Assembly (NCBI GenBank): GCA_905205085.1
Contig: CAJLCG010000030.1
Location: forward strand, 1 to 21,553
Source: an uncultured Oscillospiraceae bacterium
Lineage (GTDB): Bacteria > Bacillota > Clostridia > Oscillospirales > Oscillospiraceae
Direction: 5' to 3'
Length of the DNA stretch: 21,553 bases
This document shows, piece after piece, positions 1 to 7,110 of the stretch. The notes beneath the pieces are model-generated. The model ran no database searches. It saw only the letters and a program-made list of their open reading frames with translations, and was not told where the DNA came from. The translations under genes and the position numbers were made by a program. Within the stretch, counting starts at the first letter, position 1; each line of letters starts with the position of its first letter.

Positions 1-51
1 ATTTTTTAGTGGAATCTATAACCATTTTTCTCGTGTAAGGGTCGTTATGCT

Positions 52-78
52 TTGCAAATTTGGATAAAAAGTTATACT
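52..78 (+). promoter_or_regulatory. Putative promoter of the large SLH protein gene
   Basis: TTGCAA at 52-57 and TATACT at 73-78 resemble -35 and -10 boxes. The 15-nt spacer is shorter than the usual 17, so the -35 assignment is uncertain. The -10 lies about 58 nt before the ATG, leaving an A/T-rich leader that holds a strong Shine-Dalgarno site. Confidence 0.4.
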
Positions 79-103
79 TTTTGCCAATATTCAGTAGAAA
101 ACA

Positions 104-126
104 CTCCTTCCTGAATAAAAAAGGAG
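104..126 (+). promoter_or_regulatory. Possible Shine-Dalgarno-masking hairpin in the SLH gene leader
   Basis: CTCCTT at 104-109 is exactly complementary to AAGGAG at 121-126, the ribosome site eight bases before the ATG at 136. The 6-bp stem has an 11-nt loop. If it forms, it would hide the ribosome site. The match is seen directly; a regulatory role is inference, and the stem is short. Confidence 0.3.
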
Positions 127-135
127 GAATTTCCA

Positions 136-3100
136 ATGAGAAACCTGAAGCGGGCTCTGAGTCTGGCTCTGGCGTTCGTCATGGTGATGAGCCTGATGAT
201 CGTTGGCACCAGCGCGAAGAGCTACACTGATGCCGACAAGATCGACAATCAGGTCGCGGTTGAGATTCTCGGCGAGATCGGCGTCATGATCGGTAACGAT
301 GATGGCTCCTTCGCTCCCGATCGGGACGTGACTCGTGCTGAGATGGCCGTGATCATCACTCGCATCCTGTACGGCAACAACATGAACGTGGACCAGTTCA
401 AGGACATGAACACGTTCACCGACGTGCCCGACTGGGCTGAGGGCTTTGTGAACCTCTGCGCCAGCCTGGACATCATCGCCGGCCGCGGCAACGGCATCTT
501 CGATCCCGATGCTACCGTTACCACTGCTGAGGCTGCTCTGATGCTGACCCGTGCTCTGGGCTACTTCAAGAACAACGCTGAGTTCGGCAATGACTGGGCT
601 CTGGCTGCTGTGAAGCGCGCTACCCAGGCCGGCATCATCGGCGGCGACATGGTCCTGCAGGCTAACGAGGGCCTGACCCGTGACGACGTGGCTCAGATGA
701 CCTTCAACACCCTGACCAACGCTGTGCCTGTTCAGTACAACGAGCTGCTGGACGTGTACTACAATGAGAACAAGGGCATTACCTATGCTCTGACCTTCTA
801 CTACACCGACACTCTGGGCTATAAGAACTTTGACCTGGTGTACCGCACCGGTGACGAGGGCGATTACGGCCGTCCTTCCACCACTTGGGGCATCGGTTCT
901 TATCGCGCTAACACCAATACTCCTGGTGGTAACGACGATTACGGCCTGAACGAGGACGGCAGCCTGAAGCCCGAGCTGGTGAAGATGACCAGCGATGACG
1001 AGATCATCACCGTGGCTGAGACTCCCGATCTGGTTTACACCTCTGGTACCAAGGAGAACGTGATCTACAAGGCTGTTGGCAAGTCTGTTGTGGATGAGTA
1101 CAGCTGGGACGCTTATATCGACGGCGCTGAGCAGGAGAATCCTGTGATCCCCGCCAATGACCGCGATACCACCTATACTTACACCAACAAGGGTGCTGTG
1201 ACTGAGGTCTATGTGGATGACACCAACGAGGAAGTCACTGTTGTTAAGATCAACTACTACATGGGCGAGATCACCGATATCCGTGAGGATGACAACGGTG
1301 AGTACGCCACTGTGCGTATGCTGAGCAACGCTTCCCAGACCAACCCCGTTGACGAGCGCAACATCTACTGCGAGGGCTTTGCTGAGGACGACTATGTGGT
1401 CTTCACCGTGGACGTGGACGACGACGGCGACTCCTTCGTGGCCACCATTGCTGAGCCTGAGACCGCTGAGGGCACTGTGACCCGCGTCAGCGAGAACTCT
1501 GATCCCGAGGGCAACCAGGGCAGCTATGTCAAGCTGGACGACGGTAGCCAGCACAGCTACTCTGCTTACACCGCTTCCGATCTGGATGATATGAACGATG
1601 TCCACCCCACTCTGGACGTGGAGTATCGTCTGTATCTGGATCCCAACGGCTATGTGATCGGCTTCATCGCCCTGGATAACTACTACGACAACTACCTCTA
1701 TGTTGAGGAGGCCGACAGCTATCTGGGCACCATCGAGGCCAAGGTGGTCTTCACCGATGGCACCTCTAAGGTTGTCACCATCGACGACAAGTATATCGAC
1801 ACCGACTCCGACCGCACTGATATTGCTAATATCGATGCTCTGGAGGGCAATGTGTACGCCTGGACTGAGGCTGACGGCGTGTACACCCTGCGCCAGGTTC
1901 TGGACTATGGTACTGTCAGACCCGAGGATAACAACTACAAGGATACTCAGGATGAGGCTGTGAGCGGCGAGAATGGTTCTTCTTATAGCATCCAGAACGG
2001 CGTTGCTTACATCAAGGTCAACGGCACTCGCTACATCGTGGACGAGGATACCGCCTTCATCGACACCGATGAGCAGATCCTGTACACCGGCTATGAGAAC
2101 GTTCCCGACTATATCGATGATGCTGATGATCACGTGAAGTTCTGGGCCATCGACAGCAACGGCGATCTGGTTCTGGATAACGTCTTCATCTACAGCGGCG
2201 AGGCCAGCAACGACAACAAGACCTACTTCTATGTTGCCGATGCCAGCGACTTCGAGACCTATGACAAGAACCAGATGTACAAGGAGCACAACCTGTACAT
2301 TGACGGCGAGAAGTCCACTCTGGTCTTCACCCAGGCTGCCCACAACGACGTGAACGCTCAGGGCCTCTACTGCGTGGAGCGCACCAACGGCGAGGGCGTG
2401 GTTACCGAGGTGAGCCGTATTACCAACTTCAAGACTCCTGAGGTTGTCGGCACCAGAAGCTTCTCTCTGGACGATAACGAGGATGACCAGTGGGTCACCA
2501 ATGACGACACCATCTTCGTGGTTGTTACTCGCGATCTGAAGGATGACGGCATGACCTACAAGACTCCTGTGGTCACCCTGGGCGACCTGCGCGACATGAA
2601 GGACAATGACGACTACGCCATCCGTGTTGTGGTTGCCAAGCCCGACGACAGCGACGAGCCCGCTGAGCTGGTTTACATCGTGAAGGAAGAGATTGCCACC
2701 TATGACAACACCATCACCTTTGAGGGCAACAACTTTGCTCTGACCAATGTGACTGGCGGCATCAAAGCTGGCGACAGCATCCTGATCAATGATAATCAGA
2801 CTGCTACCTTTAAGATCACTGCTGATGAGGGCTATGATCTGGTTTCCGTCATGGTGGGTGATGAGACTCTGACCGCTGATGCGAATGGTGTGTATACCAT
2901 CAAGAACGTCACCAAGGACATGACTGTCACTGTGAGCACTACCAATGAGATTTCTACCACTGAGGTTGTAATTGTTGGTACCAACATCTACACTGCCAAC
3001 GAAGACAGCAATCCCGTTCTGGTGGGTCAGGCTATTGAGAAGGCTCTGATTGCTGCGGGCTACACGGATGTGTCTTATGACATTGATGCTGATGGCGTGA

Positions 3101-3699
3101 GCAACATCAAAGCTAAGATCGGCGGCGGCACCATTAGCTTTAAGTATGGCGAGGATGCCGCTGATGAGGTAGCTTTCCTGGAAGACGGTGAGAGCATTGC
3201 TGACGCTGTCAGCGCCGGTGCCGAGACCGTGTACCTGACTGATGGTGACTTTGAGATGACCTCCAAAGTGGAGGGTGATCTTACCATTATTGGTAATGAC
3301 AACACTGTTCTGACCACTACCAGTGCTAACACTGCCGAGGATGCTGGCCTTTATGTAACCGGCGGCAACCTGGTGGTGAAGAATGTTACCTTCCAGGGTG
3401 AGGGCAATGGTATTGTGACCCAGCCCGGTTTTGCTGGAACCGTTACCATTGAGAACTGCACCTTTGATGAGGTTCACATCGGCATCTACCTGAATGGCTG
3501 CGCCGGTGGCACTATTTCTGGCTGCACCTTTAAGAATGTTGGTTATGCCGCCATTGGTATTGACACTCTGACTGGTACTCTGACCCTGTCCAACAACGAC
3601 TACGGTACTGCCGGTACTCTGGGCGGCGATATCGAGGCCTTTAACGACAGCGAGAAGAATCTGGTCAACAAGGACAATGCTAATGTTGTTGACAAGTAA
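136..3699 (+). CDS. Large secreted S-layer homology (SLH) domain protein with C-terminal beta-helix
   Basis: A secreted cell-surface protein of 1187 aa, probably an S-layer or major wall protein held to secondary wall polymer by SLH domains. The ATG at 136 follows AAGGAGG at 121-127. Residues 1-27 form a classic signal peptide (basic start, long hydrophobic core, ending GTSA). Three SLH repeats follow at about 30-80, 94-143 and 150-197; the first carries the D-R-x-V-T-R-A-E signature. The long middle (about 200-855) is acidic, Asp/Tyr/Thr-rich and looks beta-stranded; I do not recognise a catalytic domain. About 865-940 resembles a bacterial Ig-like/InlB-type repeat. About 1018-1175 has the N-x-T-F/G-I rhythm of a right-handed parallel beta-helix (pectate-lyase-like fold). 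The gene avoids TTA, CTA and TCA codons across at least 1,110 codons, suggesting very high expression. It stands alone between its promoter and a strong terminator. Family is confident; the exact role is inferred. Confidence 0.9.
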   Translation: MRNLKRALSLALAFVMVMSLMIVGTSAKSYTDADKIDNQVAVEILGEIGVMIGNDDGSFAPDRDVTRAEMAVIITRILYGNNMNVDQFKDMNTFTDVPDWAEGFVNLCASLDIIAGRGNGIFDPDATVTTAEAALMLTRALGYFKNNAEFGNDWALAAVKRATQAGIIGGDMVLQANEGLTRDDVAQMTFNTLTNAVPVQYNELLDVYYNENKGITYALTFYYTDTLGYKNFDLVYRTGDEGDYGRPSTTWGIGSYRANTNTPGGNDDYGLNEDGSLKPELVKMTSDDEIITVAETPDLVYTSGTKENVIYKAVGKSVVDEYSWDAYIDGAEQENPVIPANDRDTTYTYTNKGAVTEVYVDDTNEEVTVVKINYYMGEITDIREDDNGEYATVRMLSNASQTNPVDERNIYCEGFAEDDYVVFTVDVDDDGDSFVATIAEPETAEGTVTRVSENSDPEGNQGSYVKLDDGSQHSYSAYTASDLDDMNDVHPTLDVEYRLYLDPNGYVIGFIALDNYYDNYLYVEEADSYLGTIEAKVVFTDGTSKVVTIDDKYIDTDSDRTDIANIDALEGNVYAWTEADGVYTLRQVLDYGTVRPEDNNYKDTQDEAVSGENGSSYSIQNGVAYIKVNGTRYIVDEDTAFIDTDEQILYTGYENVPDYIDDADDHVKFWAIDSNGDLVLDNVFIYSGEASNDNKTYFYVADASDFETYDKNQMYKEHNLYIDGEKSTLVFTQAAHNDVNAQGLYCVERTNGEGVVTEVSRITNFKTPEVVGTRSFSLDDNEDDQWVTNDDTIFVVVTRDLKDDGMTYKTPVVTLGDLRDMKDNDDYAIRVVVAKPDDSDEPAELVYIVKEEIATYDNTITFEGNNFALTNVTGGIKAGDSILINDNQTATFKITADEGYDLVSVMVGDETLTADANGVYTIKNVTKDMTVTVSTTNEISTTEVVIVGTNIYTANEDSNPVLVGQAIEKALIAAGYTDVSYDIDADGVSNIKAKIGGGTISFKYGEDAADEVAFLEDGESIADAVSAGAETVYLTDGDFEMTSKVEGDLTIIGNDNTVLTTTSANTAEDAGLYVTGGNLVVKNVTFQGEGNGIVTQPGFAGTVTIENCTFDEVHIGIYLNGCAGGTISGCTFKNVGYAAIGIDTLTGTLTLSNNDYGTAGTLGGDIEAFNDSEKNLVNKDNANVVDK

Positions 3700-3723
3700 T
3701 TGCGGATTCTGATCTGCAAAGAC

Positions 3724-3766
3724 AAAAAGGGATACCCCCGGGCCTTTCGGCCCGGGGGTTCCTTTT
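3724..3766. terminator. Bidirectional terminator between convergent genes
   Basis: An 11-bp stem (3734-3744 with 3749-3759, mostly C5G3C2/G2C3G5) closes a TTTC loop on the plus strand, read as a GAAA tetraloop on the minus strand. Flanking AAAAGG and CCTTTT extend the structure and give a U-rich tail in both directions. It ends the SLH gene and overlaps the stop codon of the minus-strand gene. Confidence 0.9.
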
Positions 3767-4490
3767 ATCGTTTCAGACCATACAAAATAAACCGGGAGCC
3801 TGCCGCCAACAAATCTCCTTCTTCCGCATAGATACGGATACGCACCAGATCCTCAAACAGCATCCAGCTGCTGTCACATCCGGCAGAAGTATCAGAAAAA
3901 AGGAACGAGCTGTCCAAAGAAACATACTGTGCAAAATAGGCCAACCGGCCCACTCCTCCGCTGGGGAAAAGCTCCAGCTTCCCGGCCCCAAGGGTATCGT
4001 TGCGGTTGGCGATGATAGCCGTTTGGCTGCTGGTCCCTGCGGCTAGATCCTTTTGAGCGAAGAACATAGCGGAAGTTCTGTCGGTTCCATTGCAGTTAAA
4101 CTCCAGTACCAGTTTTTGCATCTGATCGATTTGAGAAACTGGGATCACCAGTGAATTGGCAGGAGATTTTAGCGTGTATGCCCCAAGTTTTACCCAGCAA
4201 TTTTCATTTCTCAAGGCCTCCATATTTTCTGTGTCTGCCGCCTCTCGGGCGGCTTTTTCCGCATCGAGGTCACTCTGATCCGCTTTCAGAGAAACCTTTT
4301 CAGCCAGACTGTTTACTGCCCCCGTGTTGGCCTTGTTTGCCATCTGGGCGGTCAGGTCGGAGATGCTCACCGCCTGAGTTTTCAGCGCCGTGTCAATTTT
4401 CTGGTTGTCCTCATTGAAGTCCGTGCGCAATACCGCATCCGTGGCCTCCCACTGACAAAGACCATAATGTTGAGTATGATTGCTTGCCAT
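3765..4490 (-). CDS. Orphan phage tail-fibre-like protein
   Basis: A 241-aa cytoplasm-type protein with no signal peptide. I chose the ATG at 4490 because AAAGGAGG lies just upstream. A longer in-frame reading to 4724 adds 78 residues with no ribosome site and an unlikely composition. The N-terminus (MASNHTQHYGLCQWEATDAV, then RTDFNEDNQKIDTAL) has the pattern I associate with tail-fibre and receptor-binding proteins of Clostridia prophages. About 28-100 is Ala/Lys/Asp/Glu-rich heptad-like sequence, probably a trimeric coiled coil. About 105-241 is a beta-rich C-terminal domain I cannot name. No other phage gene lies within 4 kb on either side, so it is an isolated module, a domesticated remnant or a stand-alone family. 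It shares its terminator with the convergent SLH gene. The tail-fibre link rests on pattern recall, not a search. Confidence 0.7.
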   Translation of the reverse strand: MASNHTQHYGLCQWEATDAVLRTDFNEDNQKIDTALKTQAVSISDLTAQMANKANTGAVNSLAEKVSLKADQSDLDAEKAAREAADTENMEALRNENCWVKLGAYTLKSPANSLVIPVSQIDQMQKLVLEFNCNGTDRTSAMFFAQKDLAAGTSSQTAIIANRNDTLGAGKLELFPSGGVGRLAYFAQYVSLDSSFLFSDTSAGCDSSWMLFEDLVRIRIYAEEGDLLAAGSRFILYGLKR

Positions 4491-4551
4491 AGGGTTTCCT
4501 CCTTTAAAGTAGTTTTCACTCTGGGAGGGAATCGGCTTTTTCATGCATATT

Positions 4552-4557
4552 ATTATA
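4552..4557 (-). promoter_or_regulatory. Possible -10 element for the tail-fibre-like gene
   Basis: On the minus strand a perfect TATAAT sits at 4557-4552, 61 nt before the ATG at 4490. No good -35 is present at the expected distance; the best hexamer matches 3 of 6. It is therefore only a candidate start region. Confidence 0.35.
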
Positions 4558-4706
4558 CAAATACTGGTAATTTTGCCCCGCCATGCCCATTTGCCTGCGC
4601 GGGGTATTGTTTTTGTTTCCCTGTCATGCACCATGTCGTCGCGTATGACGGGAGGTTTACAACCACTTGGAATTGTGCAAATAACATAAAAACTATAAAA
4701 AGGATA

Positions 4707-4735
4707 TGGAAACTTTATAGTCAATATGATATAAT
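4707..4735 (+). promoter_or_regulatory. Sigma-A-type promoter for the AraC-family gene
   Basis: TGGAAA at 4707-4712 and a perfect TATAAT at 4730-4735 are separated by 17 nt, in an A/T-rich region 69 nt before the ATG at 4804. This is the only convincing plus-strand promoter in the 313-base gap between the divergent genes. Confidence 0.7.
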
Positions 4736-4742
4736 ACTCGTA

Positions 4743-4794
4743 TCAAAAAGAAGGAAGGTCCTAGTTTAAAATTGGTTACGGTTCAAAAAGGAGG
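4743..4794 (+). repeat. Pair of near-identical 12-mers in the AraC gene leader
   Basis: TCAAAAAGAAGG at 4743-4754 and TCAAAAAGGAGG at 4783-4794 differ at one base and lie exactly 40 nt apart. The second copy contains the ribosome site of the downstream gene. They could be tandem regulator half-sites for autoregulation, or a chance repeat of purine-rich leader sequence. Confidence 0.4.
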
Positions 4795-4803
4795 GGCGTT
4801 AGG

Positions 4804-5646
4804 ATGGGAGGGTCCTGGTTTGCACATGGAGCAGATGAAACCCGAGAATTGTCGTTCTTGTTTTGTGGCCGCCAAAATTATCAGCCTGGAGAGATAGTGG
4901 GCCCCGCAGTGCGGGAGCACTATCTGGTGCACTATTGTCTCTCGGGCCGGGGGATATACCGAGCCCAGGGAATAAAGTATGAGATTGGTCCGGGAGAAGG
5001 GTTTTTGATCCTGCCCGGCGAGCTTACTTCCTATCAGGCAGATGCTCAGGAGCCTTGGAGCCTCATCTGGGTGGGCTTTACAGGCAGCCGGGCAGCAGAC
5101 TATCTCCAGTGCTGCGGCTTGAGAAAGGACCGGCGCACATTTCAATGTCCACAGTCCCAGCAGCTGGAAGCCTGTGTCGATGCTATGCTGGAATTTGACA
5201 CAGCCGGTGCAGGGAACGAATTGCTGCTGCTGGGGGAACTGTACGTATTTCTGGGCTGGATCGCTCAGTCGGCCCAAAGTTCTGCCCGGCGCAGCCGGGA
5301 GACCGCAGCGGAGTACGTGGAGCTGGCCATGGAGTATATCCGCAGTCACTTCCAGGAAGATCTCACAGTGGCAAAGCTGGCCCGATATGTGGGGCTGAAC
5401 CGCAGCTATCTGACCACGGTATTCCAGAATACCATCAATATGTCGCCTCAGCAGTATCTGATGCGTTTCCGTATGGAGTGGGCGGCTAAGATGCTGTGTG
5501 AGGACAAATTGACAGTGGGGGAGATTGCGCGTTCCTGCGGCTATCCGGATCCTCTCACATTTTCTAAGGCGTTTAAACGGACTCTGGGCGTAACGCCCAC
5601 CCAGTACCGCCGGGAGAATGAGCCGCAGCTGCAAGACGGCCAATAG
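4804..5646 (+). CDS. AraC-family transcriptional regulator
   Basis: A 280-aa DNA-binding regulator. About 15-100 is an AraC-type cupin ligand-binding domain (the 'HYLVHYCLSGRG...GFLILPGE...PWSLIWVGFTG' pattern seen in regulators of oligosaccharide use). About 170-272 is the two-helix-turn-helix AraC domain, with the second-helix signature 'IARSCGYPDPLTFSKAFKR...GVTPTQYR' clearly present. The ATG at 4804 follows AAGGAGG at 4788-4794. Regulators of this type usually act on an adjacent sugar-uptake or glycosidase operon, but no transporter or glycosidase lies next to it, so the target is unknown. The next gene has its own promoter, so it is not clearly co-transcribed. Family assignment is secure; a sugar ligand is inference. 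Confidence 0.93.
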   Translation: MGGSWFAHGADETRELSFLFCGRQNYQPGEIVGPAVREHYLVHYCLSGRGIYRAQGIKYEIGPGEGFLILPGELTSYQADAQEPWSLIWVGFTGSRAADYLQCCGLRKDRRTFQCPQSQQLEACVDAMLEFDTAGAGNELLLLGELYVFLGWIAQSAQSSARRSRETAAEYVELAMEYIRSHFQEDLTVAKLARYVGLNRSYLTTVFQNTINMSPQQYLMRFRMEWAAKMLCEDKLTVGEIARSCGYPDPLTFSKAFKRTLGVTPTQYRRENEPQLQDGQ

Positions 5647-5665
5647 AGCAGGGGGCATGTTTTCG

Positions 5666-5694
5666 TTGTCATTTTCCGGAAGAACCGCTATAAT
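5666..5694 (+). promoter_or_regulatory. Strong promoter for the kinase-like/hydrolase pair
   Basis: TTGTCA at 5666-5671 and a perfect TATAAT at 5689-5694 are separated by exactly 17 nt. It begins 20 nt after the AraC-family stop codon and drives the next two genes. Confidence 0.8.
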
Positions 5695-5715
5695 ATAAAA
5701 TATACCCTGCATGAA

Positions 5716-5735
5716 GGGCCGGCCTCCGCCGGTCC
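5716..5735 (+). promoter_or_regulatory. GC-rich hairpin in the 5' leader
   Basis: An 8-bp stem, GGGCCGGC (5716-5723) with GCCGGTCC (5728-5735, one G-U pair), closes a CTCC loop about 20 nt downstream of the -10. A C-run follows rather than a T-run, so it is not an intrinsic terminator. It could stabilise the mRNA or modulate translation; the role is unknown. Confidence 0.45.
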
Positions 5736-5773
5736 CCCCCGTGAGGGAACAGTCCAGACAGGAGGCGCGCCAT

Positions 5774-6406
5774 ATGAGCAACTATGTTATTTCCATCAGC
5801 CGTGAATTTGGCAGCGGCGGAAGATTGATCGGGAAGCGGTTGGCCGCCCGGCTGGGAATCCCGTGTTATGACCGTACTTTGATCCAAAAGACCTCGGAGA
5901 AGAGCGGCCTGTCCCCGGAATTCATTGCGCGGGCGGAGGAGCGGGCAAGAAGCCGCTTTCATCTGACCTTTACCCCCATTGGCATCGGGATTCCCACCTA
6001 CACCCAGCAGGGAGTTCCGGTAAGCCTCCAGGCCTTTTTTGCCCAGGCAGAAGTGATCCGTGAACTGGCCGATCAGGGGCCGTGTGTCATTGTGGGCCGC
6101 TGCAGCGACTATGTGCTGGGAGAGCGGCCGGAGTGTTTGAAGGTGTTTGTTCATGCGCCCCTGGAGGACCGGGTGGTGCGGTGTGTGGAAGAGTACCACA
6201 TTCCCACCAGCAACATGTCCGAGCGGATTCGGGATATGGACCGGGGCCGGGCCAACTACTATAACTACTATACCGGCCACATCTGGGGCGAGATGCGCCG
6301 GTATGACCTGACTCTCAATTCCAGTGTGACCGGTATTGAGGGGGCGGTAGATCTGATCGCTGCCATGGTCCGTCTGCGCACGGCCCAGGCGGAGCTGGCC
6401 GAGTGA
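5774..6406 (+). CDS. Cytidylate kinase-like family protein
   Basis: A 210-aa soluble protein of the cytidylate-kinase-like family common in gut Firmicutes. The ATG at 5774 follows CAGGAGG; an in-frame ATG 63 nt upstream lies in the leader hairpin region and has no ribosome site. The family pattern is clear: 'ISISREFGSGGRLIGKRLA' (residues 6-24) at the nucleotide-binding loop, 'CYDRTLI' (31-37), 'CVIVGRCSDYVL' (104-115) and a C-terminal 'RGRANYYNYYTG...WG' block (157-172) followed by 'YDLTLNSS'. The loop reads GSGGR where true cytidylate kinases have GSGKS/T, so CMP kinase activity cannot be assumed from the name. It overlaps the following hydrolase by 4 nt (GTGA), so the pair is probably translationally coupled. 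A nucleotide-related function is plausible; the substrate is unknown. Confidence 0.88.
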   Translation: MSNYVISISREFGSGGRLIGKRLAARLGIPCYDRTLIQKTSEKSGLSPEFIARAEERARSRFHLTFTPIGIGIPTYTQQGVPVSLQAFFAQAEVIRELADQGPCVIVGRCSDYVLGERPECLKVFVHAPLEDRVVRCVEEYHIPTSNMSERIRDMDRGRANYYNYYTGHIWGEMRRYDLTLNSSVTGIEGAVDLIAAMVRLRTAQAELAE

Positions 6407-7074
6407 GTCTGCAAGCCCACGAGAGAGAAGGCTGCCCCATCAAGGTTCAGCTCTCCGGCCAGGCAGATGGTCTGGAGCGCTATATCCGAGCGGTAGAGCG
6501 TGTTGGAGCTATCCCGGTGCCGGGAATCTGTCCCCGCCCAGACCCTGGCTGTGACGCGTTGGTGCTGTGCGGCGGGGGAGATTTGGACCCGGCTCTGTTT
6601 GGACAGGAGGACCACGGTTCCCATCCTCCCGACCGGGAGCGGGACCGGGCCGAGCTGGCCTTGGCCGAGGCATTCCTTACCTGGGAGCGCCCGGTGCTGG
6701 GAATCTGTCGGGGTATGCAGGTGCTCAACGTGTTTCTGGGCGGTACCCTGATTCAGGATTTGCAGCCCGCATGGCGGGCCTTGCACCAGGGGGAGGAAGA
6801 TGTCTATCATTCCATCCGCTGTCGCTCCGGAAGCCTGTTAGAGCGCCTTCTGGGCCCCTGTCCCACAGTCAACAGTGCCCACCATCAGGCGGTGGACCGC
6901 CTGGGTAGGGGGGTTGCGGCAACAGCCTGGGCGCCGGAAGGATTTGCAGAAGGAATCGAGCACAGCAGCCTGCCTGTCTTGGGTGTACAGTTTCATCCGG
7001 AACGCCTGTCCGGACCGGGACGGGGAGAGGGCGGCGCCTTGTTTGAGTGGCTGATTCATTGTGTAAGAAAATAA
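6403..7074 (+). CDS. Gamma-glutamyl-gamma-aminobutyrate hydrolase-family protein (class I amidotransferase fold)
   Basis: A 223-aa soluble hydrolase of the peptidase C26/PuuD-like family, which cleaves gamma-glutamyl amide bonds. The start is GTG at 6403, overlapping the previous stop (GTGA), with AGGCGGAG eight bases upstream. The catalytic triad of the class I glutamine amidotransferase fold is complete: nucleophile Cys102 in 'GICRG', His198 and Glu200 in 'VQFHPE'. Other family marks are 'CGGGDLDP' (56-63), 'GGTLIQDL' (113-120) and 'NSAHHQAV' (157-164). The real substrate is not shown by the sequence: no putrescine or GABA gene is nearby, and the partner is a kinase-like protein, so PuuD activity should not be taken for granted. 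It ends at a strong bidirectional terminator. Confidence 0.9.
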   Translation: MSLQAHEREGCPIKVQLSGQADGLERYIRAVERVGAIPVPGICPRPDPGCDALVLCGGGDLDPALFGQEDHGSHPPDRERDRAELALAEAFLTWERPVLGICRGMQVLNVFLGGTLIQDLQPAWRALHQGEEDVYHSIRCRSGSLLERLLGPCPTVNSAHHQAVDRLGRGVAATAWAPEGFAEGIEHSSLPVLGVQFHPERLSGPGRGEGGALFEWLIHCVRK

Positions 7075-7108
7075 AAATGGAGGAAACCAGGTGGTTTCCT
7101 CCATTTTT
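7073..7108. terminator. Bidirectional terminator, 16-bp stem
   Basis: The arm at 7073-7088 pairs perfectly with 7093-7108 around an AGGT loop. The stem is flanked by A-run and T-run, so transcripts from either side end in U-rich sequence. It overlaps the hydrolase stop codon and ends two bases before the stop of the convergent SLH gene, closing both operons. Confidence 0.93.
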
Positions 7109-7110
7109 TG

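Noticed and set aside
91..3477. 1,128-codon minus-strand reading frame opposite the large SLH gene
   Set aside because: It is codon-aligned with the sense gene and arises from the absence of TTA, CTA and TCA codons; composition is low-complexity and it lacks a plausible ribosome site and family match.
3765..4490. Prophage or tailocin locus
   Set aside because: Only a single fibre-like gene is present; no capsid, terminase, sheath, baseplate, holin or integrase is seen nearby.
4576..4604. Inverted repeat CCCCGC/GCGGGG followed by a T-rich stretch, considered as a terminator
   Set aside because: The stem is only 6 bp with a 17-nt loop, and no plus-strand transcript is known to need ending there.
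4491..4724. In-frame 78-residue N-terminal extension of the tail-fibre-like gene
   Set aside because: AAAGGAGG sits directly before the internal ATG at 4490, the extension would cover the candidate -10 element, and its sequence is not protein-like for this family.
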